The translations under genes were made by a program, and so were the position numbers. Source: Ursus arctos (taxonomy: Eukaryota > Chordata > Mammalia > Carnivora > Ursidae). Taken from it: 64,000 bases of DNA. The number at the start of each line of letters is the position of its first letter. Positions within the stretch are counted from its first letter, which is position 1. Shown piece by piece: positions 23,518 through 34,892 of the stretch. Under the pieces are notes generated by a model. It had not been told where the DNA came from and made no database searches. It saw nothing but the letters and a program-made list of their open reading frames with translations. The stretch lies in contig NW_026623050.1 of assembly GCF_023065955.2 (NCBI RefSeq), forward strand, positions 19,488,501 to 19,552,500, in the 5' to 3' direction.

Positions 23518-23659
23518 ATACACACAGATACATACAAAATCAAAACAAAAGTTTCATGTAACATGGATTTTTGACAGGGATAGAGGTGATAAACTCTGAA
23601 AATTTCTTATTCTATTCTTTCAATTCCATATGTATATATCTCATGTATGTATTTTATAT

Positions 23660-23770
23660 ATTTCACTTATATATATTATATATATTATATATTATATATA
23701 TATTATATATATATTATATATATTATATATATATTATATATATTATATATATATATAATATATATATATT
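23660..23770. repeat. AT-only tandem tract (TATAT/ATATTAT units)
   Basis: About 110 nt of almost only A and T, in recurring 'atatattatatatat' units. Self-complementary along its length, so it can form hairpins. Frames through it give Ile/Tyr-repeat peptides that are not genes. Confidence 0.95.
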
Positions 23771-25173
23771 TTTTTAATTCTAGTTATAATTCTCTAAACT
23801 GATTTCATGACCCACTGAGGAGTTGGGGCCAACAATTTAAAAACTGCTGTTAAAAATAAGCTTCAAGGAGTCACAATTTTTAATACCGTTTACATGGGGA
23901 TTACATCCCCGTTTACATGAGGATGATGAACCCTCATCCCTAGGCCATGGTGGATTGTCAAATAATAGTAATCTTTCAATCATTTAATAATACCCTGTGC
24001 AGTAAGCCTGAAGTCCCACAAAAGAACATCATACATATTTCCTAACTCATGAATTTTCAATTATCAATAAAGCATATATGTAATCTCCCCCATGCTGTTT
24101 GGGAATTTGACACATCTTGGGGCTGACTTTTGTGTACTGAGTTCTCTTAAATATCTGTAATGAGAATGATATATTTAGGCATGGACAGTTTTTTCCCCCT
24201 TAAGACTAATTAAGATATTTCTGGCCAATTACAACATCTTTTGGGCAGAATATTTGAATGGAGCATTTGAATGTGGAAATCTGGAGTAGGTTATAATTAC
24301 CAGGAGGAAAATGTAGTAAGAGTACAATCAAGAAAATAAAGTTGGCATTTGCTGAAGCAAAGGAATGGGTTTATCTATGTCAATATCATAACATAGTAAG
24401 TTATCTACTTATATTAAAAAATCTATATTTAGCTCTTAATTTTTGTCTTCCTACTATAAACCTTTCAGCCATATCTCATCTGGAAGAGGGGGAGAAAAGC
24501 AAAGCAAAGAAGTGATAAAATCTTGATTAGATTTTTCTTCCTTATTAGTAGCATTTGTGAAAAAAAGTTTAGAGAAATAATCATTAAAATTAGTTTAGAA
24601 AAATTCAATTCAAACAGGAAATATAAATATTTCAATATCATGACCTTAGATGCTGATTTCTGCCTTGCTGCCCCTGGTACGTAGTAAAGAAGACATAATG
24701 ATTTTAGTGAATGAACTTATCTAAACTCCTTGACTTTAACTGTAGACATTGTAAATTTAATCTTCTAATTAAATCATATCAAATCAATCACAAGTGCAGC
24801 CATGCATGCACATATACAGATGGAACCAAAGAATGCAAGTATCTGTGACTTTTTTGGTAATATTTTGGCCAGGAATCTGTCTTGTTTGGAGACTGCCAGT
24901 ACTCAGTAAGTGAAAATGTTTTGGCAGCAAAGAAAATCTGAAAAGTAGATGATAATTGGTATAAAATCAGGTTTCTAGAAACTTTCCTCTTAAGGAACCC
25001 TAAAAACCCTGCTTTTGCCATGTTTTTATTTGGAGACCTTCCAGAGAAATCTCTGAAGATATGACCTCCTCTGGGCTTTTTTGGGGTGATTGCCAATCAT
25101 ATAGACTATAAATTATATGTATAGATGTGACCTGGTTATAACTCTAGGAGAAGGGGAAAGGCTCTAGCTAAAA
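23771..25173. other. Unassigned intronic sequence
   Basis: No repeat recognised. A 102-codon minus-strand open frame at 24788-25096 has no domain I know and no promoter or splice context, so it is probably accidental. Confidence 0.45.
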
Positions 25174-25277
25174 CCCCCCTTTTCTTCTTCTTCTCCTTCT
25201 CCTCCTCCTCTTCCTCCCCCTTCTCCCTCCCCTCCCCCTCACTCCCTCCCTTCTTCTTCCTTCTTCTTCCTTTTTTT
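25174..25277. repeat. 104-nt polypyrimidine tract
   Basis: Only C and T except one A at 25241, built of CTT, CTC and CCT units. It runs directly into the T-rich tail of the antisense SINE that follows and may have grown from that tail. Could form triplex (H-DNA) structure. Confidence 0.95.
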
Positions 25278-25464
25278 AAAGGTTTATTTATTTTGAGAGA
25301 GAGAGTATGTGAGTGGGAGAGGGGTCAAAAGGAGAGAAATCCTCAAGCAGACTCCCTGCTGAGCACGAAGCCCCACACAGGGCTCCATCCCATGACCCAG
25401 GAGATCATGACCCGAGCTGGAACCAAGAGTTGAATGTTCAACTGACTGAGCCACCCAGGCACCC
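25271..25464 (-). mobile_element. SINEC, older subfamily, antisense
   Basis: 'tttttttaaaggtttattta' then 'ttgagagagagagtatgtga' and the reversed head 'gactgagccacccaggcacc'. The 'caagagttgaatgttcaact' segment marks the older carnivore form. Confidence 0.88.
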
Positions 25465-26244
25465 AAACCCCTTTATTCTTTAAACCAGAGCTTTGCAAGC
25501 ACGTCAGACAGCATATAATATATTTTACCCTATTAATAAACTATCTGTGAATGGCTTGATGGTGGTGTAACTTCAGACTCATTTCAGTCCCATAACAATA
25601 TTCAAGATGGCAAAAAGAGATGAATTAAGAGGCAAGAAGTGGTCATTTTTAGAAGCTTAGGAGGAGAGGAAGACAGAGGTTATACCTGATGACAGTCTGA
25701 TGCTGGAGAAACAGAGCAGGTTGGTGCATGCGGGCAGTTTGGAGAGAGAACAGAAATACCTCATGGGGAATGTGTACGTTCTGCTGTCCTGTATGGTAAT
25801 CTTCACCTCCATCTCCCCAAGACTTCAGTGCGCTGTAAGCTACTTGTCATTGGAAGGGTTCTTGAGGAACTCTCCAAAATGCTAATCCTCTCTTCAAAGT
25901 AGGTCCAAGTAGAGCTGAGTCTGACAAGCTACACCATAAATGCCATGTGCTACAGGAAACCGCAGCCTTTTTTCTCCTAGCAGGGACCACTTTAGCATAT
26001 AACAGAGTTTGAGTGGCATTATTTTATTATATAGTAACTTAATGTATTATTTCAATATTATAATACCTTAAATAAGTTTATTTTTTAATAAAAACTGTAC
26101 ATTATCTAGAAGCTTCAGTACCATCACTACAATGAACCAAAGCTTCACTGCAGGACATCTGACTAATCACTGTGTAGGTGGCAGGATGCCACAACAGCAT
26201 GGCCAAATCCACTGCTCTGGCTTAGAGAAATATGAAGGCAGAAA

Positions 26245-26276
<32 letters not shown>

Positions 26277-26739
26277 AAAGCAAGCAAGCTGGGCAGCAGG
26301 TGACGTGGCGGAGGTATGTGTGAAGATTCTGCAGACACAAAGAGAGGCAACCAGCGGTAAATAGTTTGCAGGCAGGAAAACTCCCCGCACAGGAGAACCA
26401 CGATTCAAGTTCAAAGCTCAAGTACCATCCTGTGCTCCACAGAAGAAAAGCTCATAGGTAGAACTAGGCGTGAGAGATTGGTATTGATAGACCCAAATGC
26501 AAACAAGGCCTGGAATACTTGGTTATTCTTTTTTCAGTGACTTCAGTTCCTCTTAGTGACACTGTTCAGAGCAGTTTCTCCGTCTCTTGATATGTGAGTG
26601 CAGATCAGTTGCCTTCACATTTGCTCTCTGGCACCTGGATTGAAACTTCAGGGACTACTTTGGTGGTCAGTGAAGTGTTAAAAAAGACTCCAAAGCAGCG
26701 AACTTTTCCTCTGTGTGACAAAGTATGTTTATTATATAT
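25465..26739. other. Unassigned intronic sequence with an A28 run
   Basis: A pure A28 run lies at 26248-26275 with no identified retroposon upstream of it. Otherwise nothing is recognised. Confidence 0.45.
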
Positions 26740-27560
26740 CTGTTTCTGTAACAAATTATCCCCTGAGTTAGTGCTCAAAACAATGCAAATTTATTGAGTT
26801 AGGCGGCTCTGCAGGTCAGAAGTCTGATGTGAGTCTCAGGGATTGGCAGCACTGCCCTTTCTGGAGGCTCTAGGGAAGAATCCGTTTCCTTGCCTTTTAG
26901 AGGCTTCCCACATCTCTTGGCTTATGGCCACCCCCTATCTTGAAAGCCAGCAGTATTTATTCAAGTCTGTCTCACACTGAATCACTGACACTGACTCTTC
27001 TGCTTCCCTTTTTCACATCTAAGTACCCTGGCAATTACATTAGGCCTATCTTAAATCCAAGATAACTTCTCTACCTTAAGGTTGCTTATTAACAAACTTA
27101 ATTCCAACTACAAACTTAATTTTTGTTTGCCATGTAACAGAACACACAGGCTCTGAGGATTAGGATGTGAACATTTCTTCCCCCTTGGGGAGCGTGTGGT
27201 GTTATTTTGCTGAACACAGTAATCTGGGCATAGTTTAACTGGGTCCTCTAGCTTAGGATCTCTTAGGAAGCTGATATCAAGGTATCAGCCAAGACTGTAG
27301 TCTCATTTGAAGGCTAAACTCTGCTTCCAAGCTCTCTCATGTGGTAGCTGGTAGAATTTAGTTTTTCAAAAGTTGTTACACTGATGGCCTAACTTCTTTC
27401 TTGGCAGTGGACCAGTGACCATTCTTAGTTCCTGGCCAGGTGGGCCTCTCCCACATGACCTTTTTCTTCATCAAAGTGTGGAAGCCAAGAAGGGATTACC
27501 CCATCATATGAATCAGAAGGTGGGGATAATTTGGGGTTGTTTTAGAGGATGTCTTCCACA
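26740..27560 (-). repeat. ERVL-MaLR / ERVL LTR relics, antisense
   Basis: 26740-27190 ('ctgtaacaaattatcccctg', 'gctctgcaggtcagaagtct', 'gaggattaggatgtgaacat') reads like the reverse complement of an MLT1-type or related LTR. 27195-27560 ('gggtcctctagcttaggatc', 'ttgaaggctaaactctgctt', 'ccaggtgggcctctcccaca') resembles a second ancient LTR next to it. Both are non-coding, and names are uncertain. Confidence 0.45.
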
Positions 27561-27589
27561 GAGTGCTTACTAACGAAGAATACTGGCTT

Positions 27590-27800
27590 TACTCAGACAG
27601 GCTGAGTATAAAAACTGTCACTACTACTAACTGTCCATTCGACATTGAACAATTGTCATGTCAACTCTATACTTCAGCTTCTTTATCTGAGAAATTATAG
27701 TGTGTGAAGATTAAATGAGATATTATAAGCAAACTGGATAGACATTTGCTTGGCACCTATGAATAAGTACTTGGTGAATATTAGCTTTGGTGATGATTCT
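27590..27800 (+). repeat. MIR, sense
   Basis: 'tcagcttctttatctgagaa' and 'gtgaagattaaatgagatat', then 'cttggcacctatgaataagt'. MIR core and tail in order. Confidence 0.6.
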
Positions 27801-28689
27801 TTAAGTCTTCATTTAAATGAAGGGTTCAATGTGAAAACATGAGTTGTTTAGATATATTTTAAAACCTTATGTAAATTAAGAATCTCTGTATTTCATTAAT
27901 GACCTAAAAACTCAATTTTTTTCTCCTATTAAAATACATAGTAAATATGGAACATAACATTTTATTTAACAGCAGAGGATACTGCAGAATGATTTATTCT
28001 TTCTCTGTTGAAAAAGTATAATATTATTTTTTTGATTGAAAAAAGCAATTATGGGAAATGTGGAAAATATAAAGAAACATAAAAGAATTAAAGTCACCCA
28101 GTCTTATTCAGAAATTAGGTTCATAAACACATATATAAAATACATATATACAGATTTACACAAGTTTTCACAAATCTGTCATATGCTTTTATATCTTTAA
28201 TTTTTATGACTAATCAAAACACTTTTTATGTGAAAATATCCTACTACTGCTTAATTTTTTACTTTTTTTTTTAACATGTCATCCCTGATCTTAATTTGTC
28301 CAGCATATATCTGCAAGTCTTATTAGAAAGCATACATGAATGTCTGAAAATATTTCTATGTTGAACTTGAATGACAACTTCACTATGTGTGTAATTGTTG
28401 GGTCATACCTGTGTACTTTCAGAAATCTGTAGACATTTCTTTATTAGGTCATGGTGTTCAGGGTTATAGTAAAAGAATATAAGACCAGAATAATTTTTTT
28501 CTTTGCAAACCATCTGTTTTGTTTTAGCCTAGATGCTTATTGGATTTTAAAAATTTATTTCAAAGTTTGAAAAGATGTTGAAGGGTTGCTTTCCTTGTTA
28601 ATTTTGCCTGGTATTCAATGGGGTCTTAAAATTTCTTTACTCCATTATTTCTTCAATTCTGAAGGTATCTTTCTATTGTTGCTTTGCTT
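27801..28689. other. Unassigned AT-rich intronic sequence
   Basis: 28030-28260 has a faint resemblance to an antisense L1M 3' end ('aatgtggaaaatataaagaa', 'agtcacccagtcttattcag'), too weak to call. Nothing else seen. Confidence 0.35.
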
Positions 28690-29165
28690 TGAACAAAAAT
28701 CAAGTCACATCACTCTTAGATTCATAACCCTCATCACACTCAGAATGAAAGCCCAAGTCCTTACCCTGGACCGTAAGTCTCTACGCAGTTGCTGGGGGCT
28801 TCTCTCTGAACTCATCTCCTTCCACACTCAGCTGGTCCCTTCTCCTCAGCCGCTCTGACCACCTTGCCCTTCCCCATCATATCGAGCACATCTCTCCGTC
28901 AGGTTCTCTGCACATACTGTTGCCCCTGCCTGCAGTGCTTTTATCCTAGGTATCCACTTCAGGTATCTGAGAAGGAAGTCCTTGCTACCATATAAAGCAG
29001 GAAAACAAAACTGCCTACAATCTATCACCACTTCCCCTGTGGAATAGAAGCTCCATGAGAGCAGGGACTTTTCTGCGTCGTTTGCTGCTCTTCATCCAGC
29101 ATCTACAAAATACCTTGACGCCTGAATGCCAGGTACTTAAGAAATGTAGATTGTTGAGTGACTTC
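28690..29165 (+). repeat. L2 LINE 3' region, sense
   Basis: L2 order is well kept: 'actcagaatgaaagcccaag', 'gggggcttctctctgaactc', 'caggttctctgcacatactg', 'tagaagctccatgagagcag', 'ggacttttctgcg'. The open frame over this region and beyond (29055-29465) is not a gene. Confidence 0.7.
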
Positions 29166-29654
29166 CTCAATTTAGTCTCCTGGCATTCTGTCTATGCCAG
29201 ATCGAAAGTGGACATGAGCAAGCATAGCTGCAGGATCCCCAGGCAGTGTATATTCTTCAGCCCCTTGTGTGGTTCCCGAAAGGCTGATGGATTCCAAGTA
29301 CACCCCTACTACCCCACGGGGCTCTTGCCTCCTGCCCCGCCTCTTCTGGGCTGTGTGGTTCATCAAGGGCTGATGGGTTGTTGCCTCTTTGTTACCAATT
29401 GTTTCCTCATGTGCTTCCTTCCTTTCATTGGTCCCGTATCCCGCAAGTCTTGTATAATTTCTTAAGGTTTCTGGCATATGAATACCATCCTTCACTGGAG
29501 TCTTGGCTCTTAGAGGCTTTCAAAAGCATGGAATGGAACAATGCTCAAAATGCTTTAGTATATTTACAGTGTTGTGTAAACATCCTCCTAATCTAAATTT
29601 AGAACATTTTCATCATTGCAAAAAGAAAGCTCATGCTCTTAGCAGTGATTTACT
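29166..29654. other. Unassigned, relatively GC-richer sequence
   Basis: 29200-29360 is locally GC-richer. Open frames on both strands overlap here, but neither has splice signals or a known domain. Confidence 0.4.
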
Positions 29655-29747
29655 TTCCCCCCACCCACTTTGAATTGTACACTTTAAATAGATGAACTTT
29701 GTGCTGTGTAAGTTATATCTCAATAAAGTTGCATTAAAAAGTGATTT
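29655..29747 (+). repeat. L1M 3' end, sense
   Basis: 'ttgaattgtacactttaaat', 'agatgaactttgtgctgtgt' and 'agttatatctcaataaagtt' are the L1MB-type 3' terminus, with an AATAAA signal at about 29722. Confidence 0.65.
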
Positions 29748-30023
29748 ATAAACAAGAGTGTTAGGTAAACATTTTCAATTCTGGTGATGGAAACAGGCAT
29801 AGGGAAGCCTCTGAAGGTAACTGGTTAATGCATTATTCTTTTACAAACTTCCTATATATTCCATCCTTCCCTTTAAAAGAATCACAGTGGTTTATAATTT
29901 TAACACATTGTCCATTATTTTTCTCAAATCATAACACTTATTTCTTATTCACCATAATAGGTGGTTCCATGTATGTAAATATGGAAACATACAGTAATAA
30001 TTAGGCTTAACATATTAACTATA

Positions 30024-30264
30024 AGTAGTAATTTTTTCTTTTTTCTTTTTTTTTTTTTTAAGGATTTTATTTATTTATTTGACAGAGAGAGAGACAGCCA
30101 GCGAGAGAGGGAACACAAGCAGGGGGAGTGGGAGAGGGAGAAGCAGGCTCCTAGCGGAGGAGCCTGATGTGGGGCTCGATCCCATAACGCCGGGATCACG
30201 CCCTGAGCTGAAGGCAGACAGCTCAACCGCTGTGCCACCCAGGCGCCCCAGTAGTAATTTTTTC
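30024..30264 (-). mobile_element. Young SINEC, bear-type, antisense, perfect 15-bp TSD
   Basis: The element spans 30039-30249. AGTAGTAATTTTTTC occurs at 30024-30038 and 30250-30264. Body GACAGCCAGCGAGAGAGGGA, GATGTGGGGCTCGATCCCAT, reversed head GCCACCCAGGCGCCCC. Confidence 0.96.
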
Positions 30265-32559
30265 ATTACTCCTTCCTGAATTCATTCACATAGACATATA
30301 AATTTCCTTTACTAATAGGTATCAGTATTATTTATGAATATTTATTCACTTGTAATTTCATTAGTTTTTTCCTGAGTTGAATTTTACCCAAGTTCATTAA
30401 TTTCAGATTTTGTCATCTACTAAGTACTATATTTTATCTGTATATAAAATTGATATTGAAACTTTGAAGTCAACATAGTGACAGTGTTGCCACTTTGCTA
30501 ATCTTTTCATTTATTTCTATTTGCCTAAGGAGAAATATGTCATATGACTTTAAAAGTAAGGATCATAAAATGAAGAGTAATAAAGTTCTGGATAAAAAGT
30601 ATGAGATTTGATTTAGATAGTAAAAATTGAATTTTAATGGCATTTTATCTTTTATAGTTAAAGGCAAATGATATACTGAGGTGTATACTTGTCACTAAAA
30701 TACTTTATTATAATAAGGTAATTGGAGTATATGAATTTATGAACAAATGTATAATTGGCTACCACTTCACTTTTTAGAGTATACTTCATATCAGGCATAT
30801 CTTTAACCATAAAACAGTCTCTACCAGTATTTTGAAATATTTGATAAGTTAAAGTCTCAGATTCCATATTCACTTTTCTTGTGAACAAGGAAAAATAATC
30901 TACCTGTTTACCCTCTGAAGTAATGATTTCTTAACTCTTATTCCACTTAACTTAGAGTTAAAAAGCATTATTACATTTAGTTTTAGACTGTTCAAACTAT
31001 GATAATATCTTATACATTTTGGTTGCTAGTTGATAACCAAATCCAACTGGCGTCAGCTGCCATTTGTGGTAAAATATAAAGCAATCCTAAAATTATATTA
31101 TTACTAATCTTTGCATGCTTCTTTCATATTGAACTGTGCTTTTCATTTATAAGTTTCAACATTTTTAAAATGTGCTTTTAAAAGAGTTACCTTGCTTAAA
31201 TTTGTACTAATTGAATAAGATTGTTTGCATGGGAATTTAAATCACATTTTCTCTCCACTACATGGAAGAGGGATCTCATGAGATTGATGACTCCACTAAA
31301 TACTATCTGAGGAAATTTCAAGAAGCAGAATGAACCTGCTGGGTAACGGAGGTCTTTCATTCATTTATTCCTCTGAGAGGTTCTGGAATTTGGCAACTAT
31401 GTTCAATAGCTGATGTAACCAAGGGAACAGTTGGTACGTGGGTTTGGGCAGATTCTGCCTATTTTGTGAACTGTCTTCCCCTGGGAAATTTCAGAGATCA
31501 TGAACCATGTTGCAAATTCTCTTTAGAGAAAACCTGAACAGGAGATGAGAACACCCAAAGCAGTAACAGTAACATTTTTGTTTCCCATTGCCCTTGCAAA
31601 CAAAGTAATTTGTTAACTCACTGCTCAGGAAGGAACATTCAAAATAATTATTGCAAACAGAGTACTGGATTTGAGGATTTATTTTGGTGAATGTTTGGCT
31701 TTGCTAAATTACATATTCAAGAAAAACAATGTATAAAGCTGATTACATTCAGCTTTACAACATAAGAATTTCCTGGGATAATTAAAAAGTTTAAAATCTG
31801 AAATCTCTTCAGATGTTGTGTCTTCATAGTGAAGAACCACCTCTGTCAGTTTTACTTCTCTCAATCACAAGACTTTCTCCTACCTAGAGATTCAGTACTT
31901 TTCCTCTGTCTTTATAGCAGCCTCAGAACTTATCTCCTCTTTCTATCGTGTCTATTTCAAATGTGTAATAGAGTCGAATATGCATGTCACATCTTGTAGG
32001 CACATGCCACGATATTGAAATGTACCTCCATCTGGCTTTATTTATTTTAAACTTGAAAGTTTGAGGAAATGAATTTTGATTGTTTCACCATTCTTGTAAG
32101 ATTCACATTCTGTAAAACACATCTACTTAAAACATGTGCTGTAATCTTATGTAATATGAATTGATTGCAACCGAGCAAGTGCTTGCTGAAGACCGTTTCC
32201 TTTTTGCAAATTTCTTTCTTAGCATTTTCTGGAATTCAGAATATCCTACAGTTATGTTGATTATTTCCTCTAACCAAAATAACAAGACACATGGTCTGAC
32301 AAGTAAGAGAGTATTTTCATATAATGTAGAACAACATATTTGAACTGGAACAATCTCAGAGAACCCAGACTATGTGATCTCTGGAGCTGTAGTACTGGGA
32401 AGTATCAAGTAGTTATTCTGTAAGACCATTTTTTAAAAATCTACAAAAATATTCTTAAATTGTGAATTGATCTATCATTTGTATTTAAATCCATTCCTTA
32501 ATCCACAAAAAAGTTACTCATATATTCGACCACTATATAAGCTAATATTTAACTGTCTC
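30265..32559. other. Unassigned intronic sequence, 2.3 kb
   Basis: The longest repeat-poor stretch apart from 49.1-51.4 kb and 55.3-58.3 kb. No gene, RNA or repeat was recognised. A conserved non-coding element is possible but cannot be judged from one sequence. Confidence 0.4.
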
Positions 32560-32880
32560 TTCTATGTCAGACACTGTGTTAGGTATCTGGGACCAAAAAG
32601 AGAGAGTCTCTGCCCTTAAGGAGCTCATAATCCTGCCAAGAAGATAGGTATTTATCAAATATTCATGCTTATTTAAGTAAAAGTAACTGTGATATTTTCT
32701 CTAAAGGATGAGTATATTGTGCTGTAAGAACATTTGAGAAGGGCATTTTATTTTATGAGGTGATTCAGGGAAGTGGTCCCGAAGGAAGTGATTTTCACAC
32801 TGAATTCTCCAGAACAGGCAGGAGTTAACCAGTTGAAAAGGGATGTGAAGATCTGTTGTAATGAAAAAATTTTAAGCCAG
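32560..32880 (-). repeat. Possible L2 remnant, antisense
   Basis: 'gtcagacactgtgttaggta', 'gtctctgcccttaaggagct' and 'ggtgattcagggaagtggtc' follow the order of antisense L2-like sequence. Weak. Confidence 0.35.
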
Positions 32881-33619
32881 TAAATGTATAGCAAAATACT
32901 TTCCTTTAAAATACAGTTTATGAATACCATCACTGACCCTGTAAGTGGATAGCGTCTGAAATCTGAAATTTACGTATCTGTGCTGACCGCCTGCAGTGGG
33001 GTTACTTGGTTTATGCACGTGTACATTCTCCACTTTGTCATGTCTGGTAACAAATCTGCTTCTTCCCATTGTAAAATTGGCCTCCCCTTGGGTAATTGCT
33101 CTCATTGGTTACCACTTAGCCTCAGCTATCTTTTTGTGTGCTGGCAAGTCCCCAGAAAGTTCCCAAAGAGGAAATGTATGTCCATCTTTAGCTATTTGAT
33201 TATGTGTATGGTATTTTAGTCACGAAATAATTTCCAGCTGGCAGCCCAACATACATATTCAACAGCAAGCATCTAAATATTGTTGTTGCATCTATTACAT
33301 AAGCTGCAAAGAAACTCAACAGATGCTCCAAAATTTATAAAACTTGTAATTCTCAAAACGTTTGGTGTTTCTATCATAAAGTCAGAGTCTTATCTATGAT
33401 TGATCTGATTGTTCACATTACACTCCTTCCCTTCCCAGAATCTATATGGTTTGTTTATTTTCTGGGCTCTCATTTGTTCTTTTTCTTCAGAATTAGGCCA
33501 TCTTCCCAGAAGTCAGGCCAAGGGTGAAGTTGAATGATAGGGAAGGTTTTATGAAGAGAATCATGCCAGTTAGAATTTAAGACACATCAGAGGGAAATCA
33601 GTTAGTGCAATTCTGCTCT
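32881..33619. other. Unassigned intronic sequence
   Basis: No gene or repeat recognised. Confidence 0.4.
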
Positions 33620-33760
33620 CTTGCAAACAAGAAGACTGGTAACAAGGGACATCACGTGACTGCTCAAGGTCACACAGGTGGTTAGAACACAGCTGAAGGC
33701 TATGAGCTCCTTTCTCCAGCATCTGTCTAGTATAATTTGTATTATACATTTTATAGGCTA
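33620..33760 (-). repeat. MIR fragment, antisense
   Basis: 'actgctcaaggtcacacagg' and 'tggttagaacacagctgaag' are the antisense MIR core. Confidence 0.55.
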
Positions 33761-34892
33761 ATGTTTAAAATCAAGTTTTGAAACTCATGAAATTAAAAAT
33801 AGTTTTTGACGGAGCTACTTACAGGCAGCTCAAAGCATTGCTACATTTTTGGCTATATGATGAAAGTAATTACTCCTGTGCCCTTACATTTCTTACATTT
33901 CTTGACTATCTAAAATTATATAAATTCATCTAGTTAGCAGGGTTAGCAGTGTGTTCATAAGTGGAAATACAGTAGACTAAATTTTAAGCAATCACAAGTT
34001 TAGTCCCTTAACAAAATACTTCATGAGGTTTACTCTTAAGGAAAGCCTATAGACATTCCCAGGGAGGGGTGGGAGCGGGGGGAAGAAGCCCATGTTACTG
34101 GCTCAGCCCAAGTCAATTTTTCAGGTCAAATTACCTAGCCAGCAGCTAGGTGAATTCTAAGTTGAATTCTAAGCTATATAGAGTTTGTGACTATATCCTT
34201 AATATTCAAATGTTTCAAATTACAAATTCAAATGATTCCCCAAAGTGTGTCTTTTAATGCTCATGGTTCTCCTACTGAAAGATGGATGGAAGGTGACCAG
34301 ACATGACAATAAAAAGATGCTTATTTGTTTGCTTCTCTTCTAGTAGAAAATGTCATATCTACAAAGTAGTTGTATTTTTAAAAATTCGGTTCCCTTGTTT
34401 CCACAGCTTTGTGTTCAAACGTGAGCACGTACATCGTTAAAATGTAAGTTTAATGTGGTTGACCTCTCTACTCTAGTCAGTGTAAGAAGTTCTCTTTCTA
34501 AGTTCCTGGTTTCATATAATCAGAATCTTCTCAACTCTAAAATGTTAAATAAAATATACTTTAATGTTTATGCCTTTGCCATAAAGGCACACAATCTCGG
34601 ATTTGATATCTAGGTATAATCTCTCAGTCTTGTCAACTGCCTCGATCTATATATCTGTGAGTTGCAGTTAGACTCGCTAGAGGGCTGGTGGTAAGGAATA
34701 TCTTTAAAATCCCCAAAGCACATCAAGAATTTATCCTTTTTCCAAGGCTGTTCTTCCTGCATTCCCTATTGCACCTGACAGGATCACTCTGAGCCCAGTA
34801 ACACAAGTCATAGCCTCAGGTCAGACTAGGTTCTCTGTCTTCCTTACTCCACACTTGGATAGTCAAAGCTTTGTTGCCTTTCTTTCTTTCTT
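33761..34892. other. Unassigned intronic sequence
   Basis: No gene or repeat recognised. The interval ends in a (TTTC)n/T tract that forms the tail of the next L1. Confidence 0.4.

Noticed and set aside
24788..25096. 102-codon minus-strand frame
   Set aside because: No recognisable domain, promoter or splice context. Length is within chance expectation for a 64-kb window.
29055..29465. 136-codon plus-strand frame, with a 107-codon frame opposite
   Set aside because: It begins in an L2 remnant and runs into unassigned intron. No domain, splice signals or codon pattern supports it.
29722..29727. AATAAA as a gene polyadenylation signal
   Set aside because: It belongs to an L1M 3' end, and no terminal exon precedes it.
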